Below are positions 53,066 to 63,600 of a DNA stretch of 64,000 bases, piece after piece. Numbering within the stretch: the stretch's first letter is position 1; each line of letters begins with the position of its first letter. This DNA is from Lentisphaerota bacterium (GTDB lineage Bacteria; Verrucomicrobiota; Kiritimatiellia; UBA8416; JAIOPI01). The stretch lies in the NCBI GenBank assembly GCA_021413965.1, contig JAIOPI010000026.1, forward strand, positions 1-64,000, in the 5' to 3' direction. A model generated the notes under the pieces. The model did not search any database and was not told the origin of the DNA. It was given only the letters and a program-made list of their open reading frames with translations. A program made the position numbers and the translations under genes.

Positions 53066-56000
53066 CTACTCGGTAACCACCAGGAAGAAAGCCGCGGCGT
53101 TGGTGCCGGGATTGACGGTGAAGGTGTTGACCGGTGGCGTGGCGGCGATGGCGGTGGCGAGCGGCGTGAACCCGTCCTGGAGGGCGGATGCGTGTTTCAC
53201 GGCATAGGTGCGGCCGGGCGCACTGAACCAGCGCAGCGTCACGGGGCCATCGTCGGGCTGCACCACCGCCAACGCGAAGCACGAAGCACCGTCGGCGGGA
53301 TCGGAGCCCGCCCGGATCTCGTCCGCATTGGAGAGTCCGTCACCGTCGAAATCAGCACCGGGCAGGACATCGGCAAGGGTGACGATGGCGTCGAGCGGAT
53401 CCGCGTCCACGATGTGCTGTTCCCAGGCATCCGGCAGGTGGTCGCCATCCACATCCGTGGCGGCGGCGGCAAACACGCCCAGGCCGGCATCGTCTTCGGC
53501 GGCGAGCACGGTCGCCGGGGTGCTCGCCACGCGTCGTGGGGAGAGCCGCGAGGCGATGGCGCTCGTTTGCACCGGCATGAGCGGCACGGAAACATCGAGG
53601 ATGTGCAGGGCGACATCCCCGGCCAGCACGGCACGCGCGCCGTCGAACGCCACGTCGCGCGCCGCTTCCGGCGCAGTGACGCGGTGCAGGAGCTGCGGGG
53701 CGGCGTGATTGGTGGCCTCCAGTACGAACCAGCCCTGGCGGTCGTTGGCCACGTAGAGATACGGATCCGCGGCCTCGACGGCCGTCGCCGCTTCGGCGGT
53801 GGGGTAGGTGGCGAGAGCTTGGGCCTGCCCATCCAGAATCCGCACGCCGTCCGCGCCGGCCGCCAGCACCAGGTCGCTTCCCAGCCAGCTCAGATCGCAC
53901 ACGCGGTGCCCGGCCGCATAGCGCGCACGCAGAACCATGGCGGCCGGGTTGGACGCATCGAGGAGATCGACGCGCTCACCATCGGTCACCGCCACATCGC
54001 TGCCGCGGGCGGCCACGCGGGTGAGCGAGACCAGCCCTGTGGGGACATACGTCCCCAGCCAGACCGGGGCTGCGGGGTTGGTGATCGCGAAGGCCTTCAG
54101 CCCGTACTCGCCATCGGCGACGTAGGCGATGGCGCCCGCCACCGCGACGGCGCGCGCGTTGCTGGCGACCATCGAGACCGCCACCAATTCCGGCGCGCTG
54201 GCGTTGGTCAGGCTGTAGAGGCGGAAGCCCTGCTCGCCGCAGGCCAGCAGGGCCAGCGGCCCTTGGGTGGCGACGTCAGCGGCGCGCAGGCCCGCGGCGT
54301 GCACGGCCTGGGGGACCGGGGTGGCGGGCGCCGCGAGGTCCAGCCAGCGCAGGCCGGCGGGGCCCTCCGCGGCGAGCAGCGTATCGGCGTCGTACCGGGC
54401 GAGGTCGTGCACAAAGCCGGCGGCGGCCACGACGCCGAGCGCGAGCGGTGCGGCGGGTGTTGTCACGTCCACGATCTGAATGCCGGCCGCCCCCAGGGCC
54501 ACGTACGCGATGCTGCCGCGCAGCGCCACCGCACCACCCGCCGCCACCAGCGGGATCCGGCCCTGCACCACCGGCGCCGCCGGGTTCGCGACGTTGAGCA
54601 CGGTGAAGAAGCCAAGCTCGTCGGCGACGTAGACCGCGGGACCATCCACCGCCAGCCCGCGACCGACCGCGACCGTGGGCGCGCGCCCCAGCAGCGCCGG
54701 TGCGGCGGGGTCGGCCACGTCGTAGATGAGCAGTCCGGCATGTTCATCGAGTGCGAACAGGCGGCCGGCGGACCACGCCACCGCGCGCACGGGCCCCGCC
54801 GTTTGGCAGGCGCCACGGACAACGGGGGCGGCGGGGTCCTGCACGTCGAGCAGGCGCAGACCGGAACGGCCATTCGCCACAGCCAGGAGTCCGTCGCCAA
54901 ACGCCACCGCGCCAGCATGGCCGGCCGTGTCGACGATACTGAGCAGTGCGGGGTGAGCCGGGTCGGTGATGTCGATGAACTGCACGCCCCGTTCGCCGCA
55001 GGCGGCGGCCACGAGGGTGCCTGAGATGGCCAGCCCGTCGATGCGCCCGAGAAGCCGGACGTCACCCAGTCGCGTGACGCCGGCAAGGTCGATTAGGGTC
55101 AGCATGGCTCCCTCGCCCAGGCAGGCGAGGTTGTCCTGGACAGCGACGGCCCGGCAGAAACCGCCCACGCCGCCGATGGCCTCGTTGGTTGCCGCGCGCA
55201 CACCCGTGCCGGCAATCACCGCGTCCAGGGCGGCGCCCCCCGGCAGATTGGTGACGCCCTCGCGCACCACATAGGCCTGCAGCCCATAGGTGCCAGGGGC
55301 TGCTCCCAGCGTCGCCCAGTCAAAGGTCAGGGTGGTCAGCGCGCCGGGCTGCAACCAGTTCACCTCCTGCGTGCCAATCGTCGCCTGGGTATTCGTGTCG
55401 ATCAGAATCACGCGGAATCCGCCGCCGGCGGTCCCGCTGTTCGAGACGGTGACCGAGACGGGCAGGACATCGCCCGCGAGGGCGCTGCCGGAGGTCTCGA
55501 CGCCCACGATCACGGGGATGGGCGCCACGGGGAACAGCGGGACGACGGCGGACAGGCGCAGGTCGAAGGCGATATCCGAAGTCTCCCGCGGCAGGAGGAT
55601 TTGATCGGCATTGAGCGCACCGCGCGATTGGGCCACCGGTCCCGTCCAGGTGAAGTCTGCGCCCGTGGAGCCGGAGCCGACAAGCTGGAGCGAGTACCCG
55701 GCGGGGGAGGCGGGTTCCACGACGCCGATGTCCGACGCGGTCATGCCGGCGGCGGGGCCGGCGGTGGCGCTGAAGGTGCCTTCGCAGGACAGAAACTGCA
55801 ACACGTGCGTGCCATCCCGCACCAGCGCCACGCCATCCGGGGCGCCATCCTGGATGCCGTTGATGGCGAACCAGACGGCGCCGGCCGATGTCCGCCCCTC
55901 GCGATCGATGAGCCCCGACAGGGGCACCGTCATGTAGGGCGTGCCATCCGCGCCATCGTACAGGACCAGCGCGAGCGTCGCGAGGTCATATCCGGAGGGC

Positions 56001-57400
56001 CCCGCGATCTCGATCCCCTCGTTCGTGTCGGTGCCCGAGTTGTCGTAGTGGAGCTCGTTGATCCAGGGACTGGCAGCGCCGCCCCCGGCGGCCTGGTGGA
56101 CTTCGGCCGCCAGCGTGTTGATGCCCGCGTGGAGCAGCGCGGGATCGAGCGCCACCTCGATGGCGTTGGTCTCCGTGGTGTCCGAAAGCATGGTTATGGC
56201 GGGCGTCGTGCTCAAGGGCTCGCTGGGGGGCATGTTGTGGCGCCAGATCTCTGCGCTATTGAGGTAGAGCACAACGCCATCGTCGCACACGATGCGGGCG
56301 GTTGCGGAAAGCGGGGGCACGGCCAGCGCAAACGGCCGGCGGAAATAATACGTGGTGGCGTCGGTGCGGCCGAGACGCGTGGCTTCACCGCCGTTGCCAA
56401 AGCCCAGGGGCGCCGGCCCCTGCGGCCAGGCCCCGTCGTAGTAGTGCTCCTGGCGCCAGGGCGTCGCGTGCAGGGCCAGCCCCTCGTCCTGGTAGCGCCA
56501 GATTGCGCCGGGACCGATGAGCGCATTTGTGGCGATCCCCGCCGTCACGGTCAGGCGGACGGTGCGCGCATTGTCGGTGAGATTGGTCTCGCCGCTCACG
56601 GGGCCCGCGGTCACGCGCAGTTGGTAGGTGGCCGGCGCCACGCCCGCCGTGTTCCAGGCCAAAGACACATTGGTCGTGCCACCTGCCGCCACCGGGCCGG
56701 CGGCGCGTGCCGCCAGGGCGACGCCCTGCGTCACATTGCTCAGCGAAACGGTGAAGGTCTCGGCAAGGTTGCCGAGGTTGGTGACCACCACCGCCACCGC
56801 CGCTGTGTTTCCCGGCACCACGTAGGGCGGGGCGGTCAGATCCGAAAGCGCCAGGTCGTGTTGGGGCGGCGGGAGCCCCAGGGGCGTGAACACGATCTGC
56901 ATCGCCGTGAAGTTCGGCAGATTCGGGACGTTCGACGTCACGGAGGCGGTGCTCTTCGTGAACGCGATGGAGTTGGTCGCCGTCCAGGGCCCCTGCCCGT
57001 TGAGCTCCGTGAACTCCACAAAGAAGCGGTACTGGCCGTCGGGCATGACCACGCCGTTCGTGTTGCGGCAGTCCCAGGTAACCGTATGCGTCGTGTGGGA
57101 ACTCAGCGTGGCACCGCTGACGCCGTCGACTGGCGCGTAGCCGCCGGTCCTGGCGCGCCACTGGTAGAGGTACTGCGAGCGCGCCGCGGCCTGGCGCTTC
57201 AGCGTCTTGATGAAGTTGGTCTGGGAATCCGTGACCCAGATGGCCAGCACATGGCGCGGGGCGTAACGGCCATTGGCCGTGACGGTCCCGACCCGGAAGG
57301 TCGCGATGCCGTCGGTGGTCTGGGCGCGGCCTGGCGCGGCTGGCAGGACCAGCGCGAGGAGGATCGCCAAGGTGATGCTGATGCCGTTTCGTCGCTTCAC
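53066..57400 (-). CDS. Giant secreted DUF2271/CARDB/LVIVD-propeller protein of the hydrogenase operon
   Basis: About 1,444 residues from a GTG at 57400, which overlaps the TGA of the upstream maturation protease (GTGA) behind GGAGG; the longer frame to 57880 is a shadow of that gene. A signal peptide (ISITLAILLALVLPAAPGRA) precedes DUF2271 (about 20-160: RYAPRHVLAIWVTDSQ, DGVSGATLSSHTTHTVTWD). Then come CARDB-like (about 175-290), jelly-roll-like (about 293-440), lamin-tail-like (about 447-600: INELHYDNSGTDTNEGIE) and a second CARDB-like region (620-735). An LVIVD beta-propeller (about 740-1310) and calcium loops (DVDGDHLPDAWE, DFDGDGLSNADE) follow. It is periplasmic or surface-bound; a link to hydrogenase electron flow is inferred only from the operon. 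Confidence 0.8.
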   Translation of the reverse strand: MKRRNGISITLAILLALVLPAAPGRAQTTDGIATFRVGTVTANGRYAPRHVLAIWVTDSQTNFIKTLKRQAAARSQYLYQWRARTGGYAPVDGVSGATLSSHTTHTVTWDCRNTNGVVMPDGQYRFFVEFTELNGQGPWTATNSIAFTKSTASVTSNVPNLPNFTAMQIVFTPLGLPPPQHDLALSDLTAPPYVVPGNTAAVAVVVTNLGNLAETFTVSLSNVTQGVALAARAAGPVAAGGTTNVSLAWNTAGVAPATYQLRVTAGPVSGETNLTDNARTVRLTVTAGIATNALIGPGAIWRYQDEGLALHATPWRQEHYYDGAWPQGPAPLGFGNGGEATRLGRTDATTYYFRRPFALAVPPLSATARIVCDDGVVLYLNSAEIWRHNMPPSEPLSTTPAITMLSDTTETNAIEVALDPALLHAGINTLAAEVHQAAGGGAASPWINELHYDNSGTDTNEGIEIAGPSGYDLATLALVLYDGADGTPYMTVPLSGLIDREGRTSAGAVWFAINGIQDGAPDGVALVRDGTHVLQFLSCEGTFSATAGPAAGMTASDIGVVEPASPAGYSLQLVGSGSTGADFTWTGPVAQSRGALNADQILLPRETSDIAFDLRLSAVVPLFPVAPIPVIVGVETSGSALAGDVLPVSVTVSNSGTAGGGFRVILIDTNTQATIGTQEVNWLQPGALTTLTFDWATLGAAPGTYGLQAYVVREGVTNLPGGAALDAVIAGTGVRAATNEAIGGVGGFCRAVAVQDNLACLGEGAMLTLIDLAGVTRLGDVRLLGRIDGLAISGTLVAAACGERGVQFIDITDPAHPALLSIVDTAGHAGAVAFGDGLLAVANGRSGLRLLDVQDPAAPVVRGACQTAGPVRAVAWSAGRLFALDEHAGLLIYDVADPAAPALLGRAPTVAVGRGLAVDGPAVYVADELGFFTVLNVANPAAPVVQGRIPLVAAGGAVALRGSIAYVALGAAGIQIVDVTTPAAPLALGVVAAAGFVHDLARYDADTLLAAEGPAGLRWLDLAAPATPVPQAVHAAGLRAADVATQGPLALLACGEQGFRLYSLTNASAPELVAVSMVASNARAVAVAGAIAYVADGEYGLKAFAITNPAAPVWLGTYVPTGLVSLTRVAARGSDVAVTDGERVDLLDASNPAAMVLRARYAAGHRVCDLSWLGSDLVLAAGADGVRILDGQAQALATYPTAEAATAVEAADPYLYVANDRQGWFVLEATNHAAPQLLHRVTAPEAARDVAFDGARAVLAGDVALHILDVSVPLMPVQTSAIASRLSPRRVASTPATVLAAEDDAGLGVFAAAATDVDGDHLPDAWEQHIVDADPLDAIVTLADVLPGADFDGDGLSNADEIRAGSDPADGASCFALAVVQPDDGPVTLRWFSAPGRTYAVKHASALQDGFTPLATAIAATPPVNTFTVNPGTNAAAFFLVVTE

Positions 57401-57927
57401 GCCACGTCCTCCAGCAGGCGGGGCATCCGGCGGGGGCGCCCGTGCAAGGTGGGAATTCCCGGACCCAGCCGCCGCCAGCGGGAGACGATGCGGCGCACGG
57501 CCGCCAGGGCGACGGGCAGCCCGTCCCGCACCGGTGGCGAGAGGTCCATGCCATAGCCCATGCGTGCGGGCTCCACGCCCAGCACCCACATGCAGCGCGG
57601 CGTCCGGTCCGCCCCGAGCAGGTGAAGTGCGCCGGGCAACCCCAGGTCGTGCAGCGAGGCCCCTTCCCGCGGGGAGCGAACGCCGTCCGCCGGCGCCAGG
57701 TATAGCGCGCCGGGCACGCCGCCGGCCTGCATGGCGTCCAGCACCAGCACGGCCTCCGCGCGCGCGAGGTCGTCGAGCACATTGATCAGTGCCGTGCCGG
57801 CGTCCAGGAGCGCGACGCCGCGCGGCGGGGACTGCGCCAGCGCGCGCACGAGATGGATGCCCACGCCGTCGTCCTCGCACAGGAGGTTGCCCATGCCCAC
57901 GACCAGGATCAGGCCTTCACGCGTCAT
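57397..57927 (-). CDS. Hydrogenase maturation endopeptidase (HycI/HupD family)
   Basis: 176 residues from ATG 57927, which overlaps the large-subunit stop (ATGA). GLILVVGMGNLLCEDDGVGI is the family signature, with Glu and Asp as nickel ligands; AEAVLVLDAMQAGGVPGALY supplies a further acidic position. The enzyme cuts the C-terminal extension of the large subunit after the last ligand His once nickel is inserted (family knowledge); the large subunit here has such an extension of 16 residues. The next gene starts within its stop codon region (GTGA), so all three are coupled. Confidence 0.9.
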   Translation of the reverse strand: MTREGLILVVGMGNLLCEDDGVGIHLVRALAQSPPRGVALLDAGTALINVLDDLARAEAVLVLDAMQAGGVPGALYLAPADGVRSPREGASLHDLGLPGALHLLGADRTPRCMWVLGVEPARMGYGMDLSPPVRDGLPVALAAVRRIVSRWRRLGPGIPTLHGRPRRMPRLLEDVA

Positions 57928-59360
57928 GTGCGGGCACCCTCCCGTTCGGACGCGATGCGATCGGGCCGCACGACATGCGTCGCGCAATCGAGGCAGGGAT
58001 CGATGGAATGGATCACGCGCAGGGCCTCGAGCGGCTGATCGACATTCTGGATGGGCGTGCCGACCAGCGCCTGCTCCAGCGTCCCCAGGGTGCCCTGGTC
58101 ATCGCGTGGCGACAGGTTCCAGCAGGTGGGCGTGACGATCTGGTAATGCGCGATCTTGCCGTTTTCGATGCGCAGCCAGTGCCCCAGTGCGCCCCGCGGC
58201 GCTTCCGTCAAGCCGGCGGTTTCGGCGGTCGCGGGGAGGGCGCAGGGCACGTAGGCCGAGCGTTGCACCGGCAACGCGGCGAGCCACGTCTCCATGGCGT
58301 GTGCCACGCGCAGCGCCTCGTGCGCGCGGGCGCGGTGCCGGTCCATGACGGACACGCCGCCTTGGTACCAGCCGTTCACCGTCATGCGCGCGAGCGGTCC
58401 GCACTCGTAGACCGCGCCGTCGTAGCGCGGGGCCTTCAGCCATGAGTAACCGGGCGGCTTGGGATACTGCGGCACGGTCTCTCCCTGCGCCGGATTCAGG
58501 CCGGTGGTGGCCTGGTCGTACCACGCGTGGCGGACGTGCTCGATGATCCGGTCCACATCCACCGGCAGCGGACCGGCGGCCCCCGCCGGCATCCGGCCGG
58601 CGCGAAACAGCTTGGAGGTGCCCGCCGCGTCTTCCTCGTAGACCCCGAAACTCAACAGGTTGCCGCACCCCTTGCCGAGCGTGAAGTATTCCGGGAAAAA
58701 CGCGGCCACGCGCTCCACGTCCGGCAGGTACGTGCCCTCGATAAAGGCCGTGATCTCCGTCAGCAGCGCCTGCAACCGGGCGTTGCCCTCGGCATGGGCG
58801 ACGGCGGTAAAGCCGCCCGCGATGTAGGCGGGTGTGTGGGGCAGCTTGCCGCCGTAGACCGCGCCCATCTCATGGGCCTTGCGGCGCATGTCGATTGCGG
58901 CCAGGTAATGCTGCAGGAGCAGCGCCGCGGTGGCGGCGTCGAAGCGGTCGCCCACGTCCCACCGCGGCTGCCACGGCGCCATGGCGGGGCCGCGGATGAA
59001 GTCCGGCAGGCACAGGAGGTAGAAGTGCAGCAGGTGCGATTCCAGGTAGCAGGCGCCATGCACGAGGTTGCGCATCAGGCGGGCCGTTTCCGGCGGCAGC
59101 ACGTTGCAGGCACGGTCCAGCGCCAGCACGGCGGCCAGGGCATGCGACGTGGGGCACACGCCGCAGACGCGCGAGGTGATGATGGGGGCATCGCGCGGAT
59201 CGCGTCCCGCGAGGATGCGCTCGAACCCGCGGAACAGCGTGCCCACGCAGTGCGCGTCCACCACCTGTTGCACGCCATTCAGCGTGTCGACGGCGATCTC
59301 GACCTTGAGATGGCCCTCGATGCGGGTGACGGGATCGATGGCGACGTGTAGGACTGGCAT
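57924..59360 (-). CDS. [NiFe] hydrogenase large (catalytic) subunit
   Basis: 478 residues. The proximal motif RVCGVCPTSH gives Cys66 and Cys69, and the distal motif DPCLDCATH gives Cys456, Cys459 and His462, so all four Ni/Fe cysteine ligands are present. A 16-residue tail after His462 is the piece to be removed by the peptidase encoded next. MPVLHVAIDPVTRIEGHLKV is the classic N-terminal start. It pairs with the Tat-exported small subunit, giving a periplasmic, group-1-like enzyme (inference). Length is a little shorter than typical group 1 large subunits. Cytochrome b and hyp genes are not in the window. Confidence 0.95.
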   Translation of the reverse strand: MPVLHVAIDPVTRIEGHLKVEIAVDTLNGVQQVVDAHCVGTLFRGFERILAGRDPRDAPIITSRVCGVCPTSHALAAVLALDRACNVLPPETARLMRNLVHGACYLESHLLHFYLLCLPDFIRGPAMAPWQPRWDVGDRFDAATAALLLQHYLAAIDMRRKAHEMGAVYGGKLPHTPAYIAGGFTAVAHAEGNARLQALLTEITAFIEGTYLPDVERVAAFFPEYFTLGKGCGNLLSFGVYEEDAAGTSKLFRAGRMPAGAAGPLPVDVDRIIEHVRHAWYDQATTGLNPAQGETVPQYPKPPGYSWLKAPRYDGAVYECGPLARMTVNGWYQGGVSVMDRHRARAHEALRVAHAMETWLAALPVQRSAYVPCALPATAETAGLTEAPRGALGHWLRIENGKIAHYQIVTPTCWNLSPRDDQGTLGTLEQALVGTPIQNVDQPLEALRVIHSIDPCLDCATHVVRPDRIASEREGART

Positions 59361-59375
59361 GGGATGTACGGTGCC

Positions 59376-60314
59376 TCAGATGGGGGTGTAGGGCTTGTAG
59401 AACGATTGCGCGCCGGGAAAGGTGGGTTCGACGCAGCCGTGGCAGGGCGCATTGACGCCGATGCACCAGTGCCCCTGTCCCGGCTTCCCATTCCAGCAGT
59501 TCTCGCATTGCGCGCGGGTGAACGGGCCTCGGCAGCCGAGGTTGATCAGGCATTGGCCGTCGGTGCCGAAATCGCTGGCTTCATTGGTGCCGCCCTGGTT
59601 GCGCGGGCACTTGTCGTGAATGATGGCCGGCACGGTTTCGTTCAGGTGATTGCGCGTGTAGAGTTCGGTCGGGCGGCCGACCTCGTCGAGCGCGATGGGA
59701 CGACCGAGCAGCAGTTGGACGATCGCCCACACCACCCAGGCCGGGTTTGCCGGGCAGCCGGAGATATTCACGGTGGAGCGCCCCGTAAAGCCCTGCACCC
59801 CCAACACGCCGGAGGGATTATCGCCGGCCGCGGGGATGCCGCCATACGCCGCACAGGTGCCGACGCAGATAACGTGGGAGGCGCGCGCCGCGTGCTCCTG
59901 CACCGCCTGCTGGAAGGTGACCTCCTGGCCCTCGTAGCTGTACACGAGGCAGCAGTGACCATCGAATGCCGTCGGAACGCCCCCTTCCACGACCAGGATG
60001 AAATTTCCCGCTTCGTACACGCGGCGCAACGTGGCGACCGCCGGCTCGCCCGCCAGGGCCATCAGCGTCGGGTGGAAGATCAGGTTGATGTGATCGGTGA
60101 GGACGTCCGTGATGGTATAGGGCGGCGCGTCGGCGATGTGGTTCAGCAGCGAGACCGAACACCCGGTGCAGGAGCTGCCCTGCAGCCAGATGACGGATGG
60201 GCCGGAGGGACTGGCCAGCGCCTCGCGCAGGAAGCCCAGGTCAAGGGGATCCAACCCGAGGATCGCGCTCGAGGCCAGGCAGTACTTCAAAAAGTCTCGT
60301 CTGGTTGTCGGCAT
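59376..60314 (-). CDS. [NiFe] hydrogenase small (FeS) subunit, Tat-exported
   Basis: About 312 residues from ATG 60314; the frame extends upstream to 60353. MPTTRRDFLKYCLASSAIL is a twin-arginine signal. FeS ligands are visible: IWLQGSSCTGCSVSLL and VGTCAAYGG plus GCPANP for the proximal cluster, then a cysteine-rich C-terminus (CENCWNGKPGQGHWC, CHGCVEP) for the distal and medial clusters. The proximal site reads CTGC, without the extra Cys (CTCC) of oxygen-tolerant enzymes, so it is probably oxygen-sensitive. The large subunit starts 15 nt after its stop. It is first gene of the operon; no membrane anchor is encoded. Confidence 0.95.
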   Translation of the reverse strand: MPTTRRDFLKYCLASSAILGLDPLDLGFLREALASPSGPSVIWLQGSSCTGCSVSLLNHIADAPPYTITDVLTDHINLIFHPTLMALAGEPAVATLRRVYEAGNFILVVEGGVPTAFDGHCCLVYSYEGQEVTFQQAVQEHAARASHVICVGTCAAYGGIPAAGDNPSGVLGVQGFTGRSTVNISGCPANPAWVVWAIVQLLLGRPIALDEVGRPTELYTRNHLNETVPAIIHDKCPRNQGGTNEASDFGTDGQCLINLGCRGPFTRAQCENCWNGKPGQGHWCIGVNAPCHGCVEPTFPGAQSFYKPYTPI

Positions 60315-60412
60315 GTTTCTTGCGAGTCTACACATTTTCGGTGGGTCGTACAATATGAATGGTGGTGCAACGCGCTGAATGTGCCTGGCGTACGGCGCGC
60401 CACCAGGGCGAT

Positions 60413-60418
60413 ATTATA
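60413..60418 (-). promoter_or_regulatory. Candidate -10 of the hydrogenase operon
   Basis: A perfect TATAAT on the minus strand (60418-60413), with TG directly before it, in an AT-rich divergent spacer. No good -35 is seen at 16-18 nt. The leader to the ATG at 60314 would be about 90 nt. The spacer 60315-60616 otherwise holds only the divergent promoter. Confidence 0.4.
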
Positions 60419-60534
60419 CATGTAACATCATGCCATAAAGGTGTTTATGTGCTTATTGGCCCGGTCGGTAGCTGCCGTGGTCAGGTCTTCGGGGTGCGAG
60501 GTGGTGGTGTGTGAAATGTGTTCTTTTTGGTTCA

Positions 60535-60540
60535 TATAAT
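60535..60540 (+). promoter_or_regulatory. Candidate -10 of the second DUF2341 gene
   Basis: A perfect TATAAT on the plus strand, 77 nt before the ATG at 60617, follows a T-rich stretch (TTCTTTTTGG). No clear -35 hexamer is seen. It lies divergent to the hydrogenase promoter. Confidence 0.4.
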
Positions 60541-60616
60541 GTAGTGACAGGAAAGTTGCGCTTGAACGCGACAGATGGTGGCGTTATGCTTATGTGGGGA
60601 GTAGCTGGAGTTGGCG

Positions 60617-63600
60617 ATGAAGCATGTAACCGCGACGGTTCTGTATGGCATCATCAGCGGCTCCCTCTGCCTGTTTTGCGTGCCGCGGGGCGTGGCGGAG
60701 ACGCTGCGCGCAGACGAGTATGCGTTCAAAATGCGGATCGCGTTCGATGCGTACACCGGCAGCCCGTTGACCAACTTCCCGGCGCTGGTGCGGTTCGACG
60801 GGAGCGGCGGGTTCTATGACGGGTTCATGTCCGCCAGCGGCTACGATCTGCGATTCGCCGACGCCGCCACCAACCGGCTCAATCACGAGGTGGAGCGTTG
60901 GGCGGCAGGGTCGAACTCCTTCGTCTGGGTGCAAGTGCCGATGCTGACCAACGGCGCGGCGATTTGGGCCTACTGGGGCAATCGCGCGGAGGCGGCCGGT
61001 CCCGCCGCGTTCATGATCAACGGCGCAACCTGGGCGGATGGCGACCTGGGGGTGTGGCATCTCGATCATCTCAGCGGTGCCGGGAAACACCCGGACTCGA
61101 CCATCGCGACCGCGGATGGCGCCAACGTGAATACGGCGTCGACGAATGGTCCCGTCGCCAATGGCTGCCATTTTGCCAGCGGTGCCGCGTCGTCGGTGAT
61201 GACGCCGCTGAACATCGACCAGGGCGGCACCGTGGCGATCACGTTTAGCGCCTGGGCCAACCCCGCCATCACGAACACCGGCCTCCATCCCGTGATGAGC
61301 AGCGACAACGGCGGGTGGGACTGGGCCCTGCTGCACGTCGCCGACAAGTGGACCCTGGCCAACGGCAGCGGCTATTGGAATACGGGGGTGGCCGTGGAGA
61401 CGGGCGCCTGGCAGCATGTGGCGGCGGTGTTCATCCCCGGTACGGGCGTTCGATTCTTCAAGAACGGCATCGAGACGGCCAACGCGACCATCGCCTACGA
61501 CGGCAGCGACGCCAACGTGGCGATCGGGCGCAACCCGAGTTTCTTGGAGTACTTCGACGGTGCGATCGACGAAGCGCGGGTGTCGCGCGTGGCGCGATCG
61601 GCCGACTGGATCAGGGCCTCCTACTCCAACCAGGTGGCGGGCTCCACCTTCGTGGCGCTGGGAACGCCGGAGCCGCTGCCGGCGGCGCGGCTGAACGTCG
61701 GCCGGTATGCCTGCAAGCGGCAGATCGCCTTCAATACGTACACAGGCAGTCCATTGACCAATTTTCCGGTGCTGGTGCGGTTCGACGGGAGCGGCGGGTT
61801 CTACGACGAGTTCAGTTCCACCAACGGTTACGATCTGCGCTTTGCGGACGCGGACACCTACCGGCTCAACCACGAAGTGGGGCGTTGGACGGCGGGCGGG
61901 GATTCCTATGTGTGGGTGCAAGTGCCGCTGCTGACCAACGGCGCGGCCCTCTGGGCGTACTGGGGCAATCCGGCGGAAGCGGCGGCGCCGGCCGCCTTCA
62001 CGACCAACGGCGCCACGTGGTCCGATGGCTGCAACGTGGGCGTGTGGCATCTGGATGAAGCGGTCACCGACGAAAGCAGTGCCGGCCGGTATCGCGATTC
62101 CATGGATCTGAACCCCGGCATCCAGAACAACAACGGCACGGGCGCCGGCGTGGTGGGCGCCTGCGGCGACTTTGACGGCGCGGGCGACTACATTCGAGTC
62201 ATCGACAAGGCCTACTACAACAACAAGGATTACGTCACGGCCTCGATCTGGGTGAAAGTCGTCGGCGGGTGGAACACGAGCTACCAGACCTTCCTCTCGA
62301 AGGGCTTCAACAACTTCTGGGATCTGCGCCGGAGAGCCAACAACGATCAGCTCTCCTTCTGCCTGAACAACGGGAACCAGAGCTCGCTTGTCTTCACCCC
62401 CATGGCGACGGATGGGCAGTGGCATCACCTGGTCGGCGCCTACAGCCAATCGCCGCTGGAGGCGAAGATCTTCCTCGATGGCAATCTTTACCACACCTTT
62501 ACGCCGCCCGCGCTGCTGGGCGACACGACGGGGACCGACCTCTTCATCAGTGGCCGGAATTTTGGCGATCTGGCGCACCGCGGCCTGCTCGACGAGGTGC
62601 AGGTGGCGCGCGCGTATCGCTCGGCGGACTGGATCAAGGCCGCGTATTCCAACCAGGTGGCCGGCTCCACGTTCGCGACGCTGGGACCGCCGGTGCCGGC
62701 ACAGGGCATAGCCAACCGGCCGGCCACGGTCGTCGCGGCGGGCATGGCCACGCTGCGTGCGCTGCTCAACGCGAGCGCGGCGGGTTACTACGCCGTCGTC
62801 TACTGGGGCCAGACCGACGGCGGGACCAACGCCGCGGACTGGGACCACGAACGGACCGTGGGCTTCTATGTGGATACCACGACGAACCTCGACTACACGG
62901 CGACGGAGGGCATCCGCGACACGGGCGCGAACTACTTTACATGGCGGGTGACCAACGAGACGACCAGCGCGTGGGCACAGCCGAGCGCGTCCTGGAGCGA
63001 GAGCCGCGAGTGGCGCGGCGCGGTGGACAACGCCTGGGCGACACCGCAAAACTGGTCGGGCGACAACGCGCCGGATGCCGCCGACGAAGTGGCGCGCTTC
63101 GCGGGCCAAGGGTCGGGGGACATCGATCTCGTGGGCGCCAGTTACCGCTGCCGCGAGATGGACGTCACGGCCGGCGACTACACGTGGGTGGACACCAGCG
63201 CGGATCCAGGCGCGTTGACCGTGGGCGCGCTGCGCATCACGGGGGGCGCCGGCAGGTTCGATGTTGGCCTGACGGTCAGCGGCGTCGTCGAGGTGGCGGG
63301 CGGCACGCTGGCGCTGGCGAAGACCGGCGGCTTCGCGGCGGAGCGGTTGGACCTCAACGGCGGTGCGCTGCGGCTGATCGGCGACGTCCTGCCGGGTACC
63401 GACAGCCCGGTGGCGCTGACGAACACGCCGGTGAATCTGGTGGCGGACTCGTCGATCGGCGCCACGTGCGGCACCAACGTGGCCGGCCTGGGGGCCCTGA
63501 CCATGGGCCAGGGCGTGACGCTGACCGTGCCCGCAGGCAGCCCCGTGGGATTCGCAAGCACGACCCTCCCTGCAGGCGTCACCGCGGCCGGATTCAACGT

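Noticed and set aside
53192-57556. Long plus-strand frames (610 and 651 codons)
   Set aside because: They are antisense to the DUF2271/LVIVD gene and lack start signals and domains.
57401-57880. N-terminal extension of the giant DUF2271 protein to 57880
   Set aside because: It overlaps the maturation peptidase gene in another frame; the GTG at 57400 has a ribosome-binding site and signal peptide.
59376-60314. Oxygen-tolerant hydrogenase
   Set aside because: The proximal cluster motif is CTGC and lacks the supernumerary cysteine of oxygen-tolerant small subunits.
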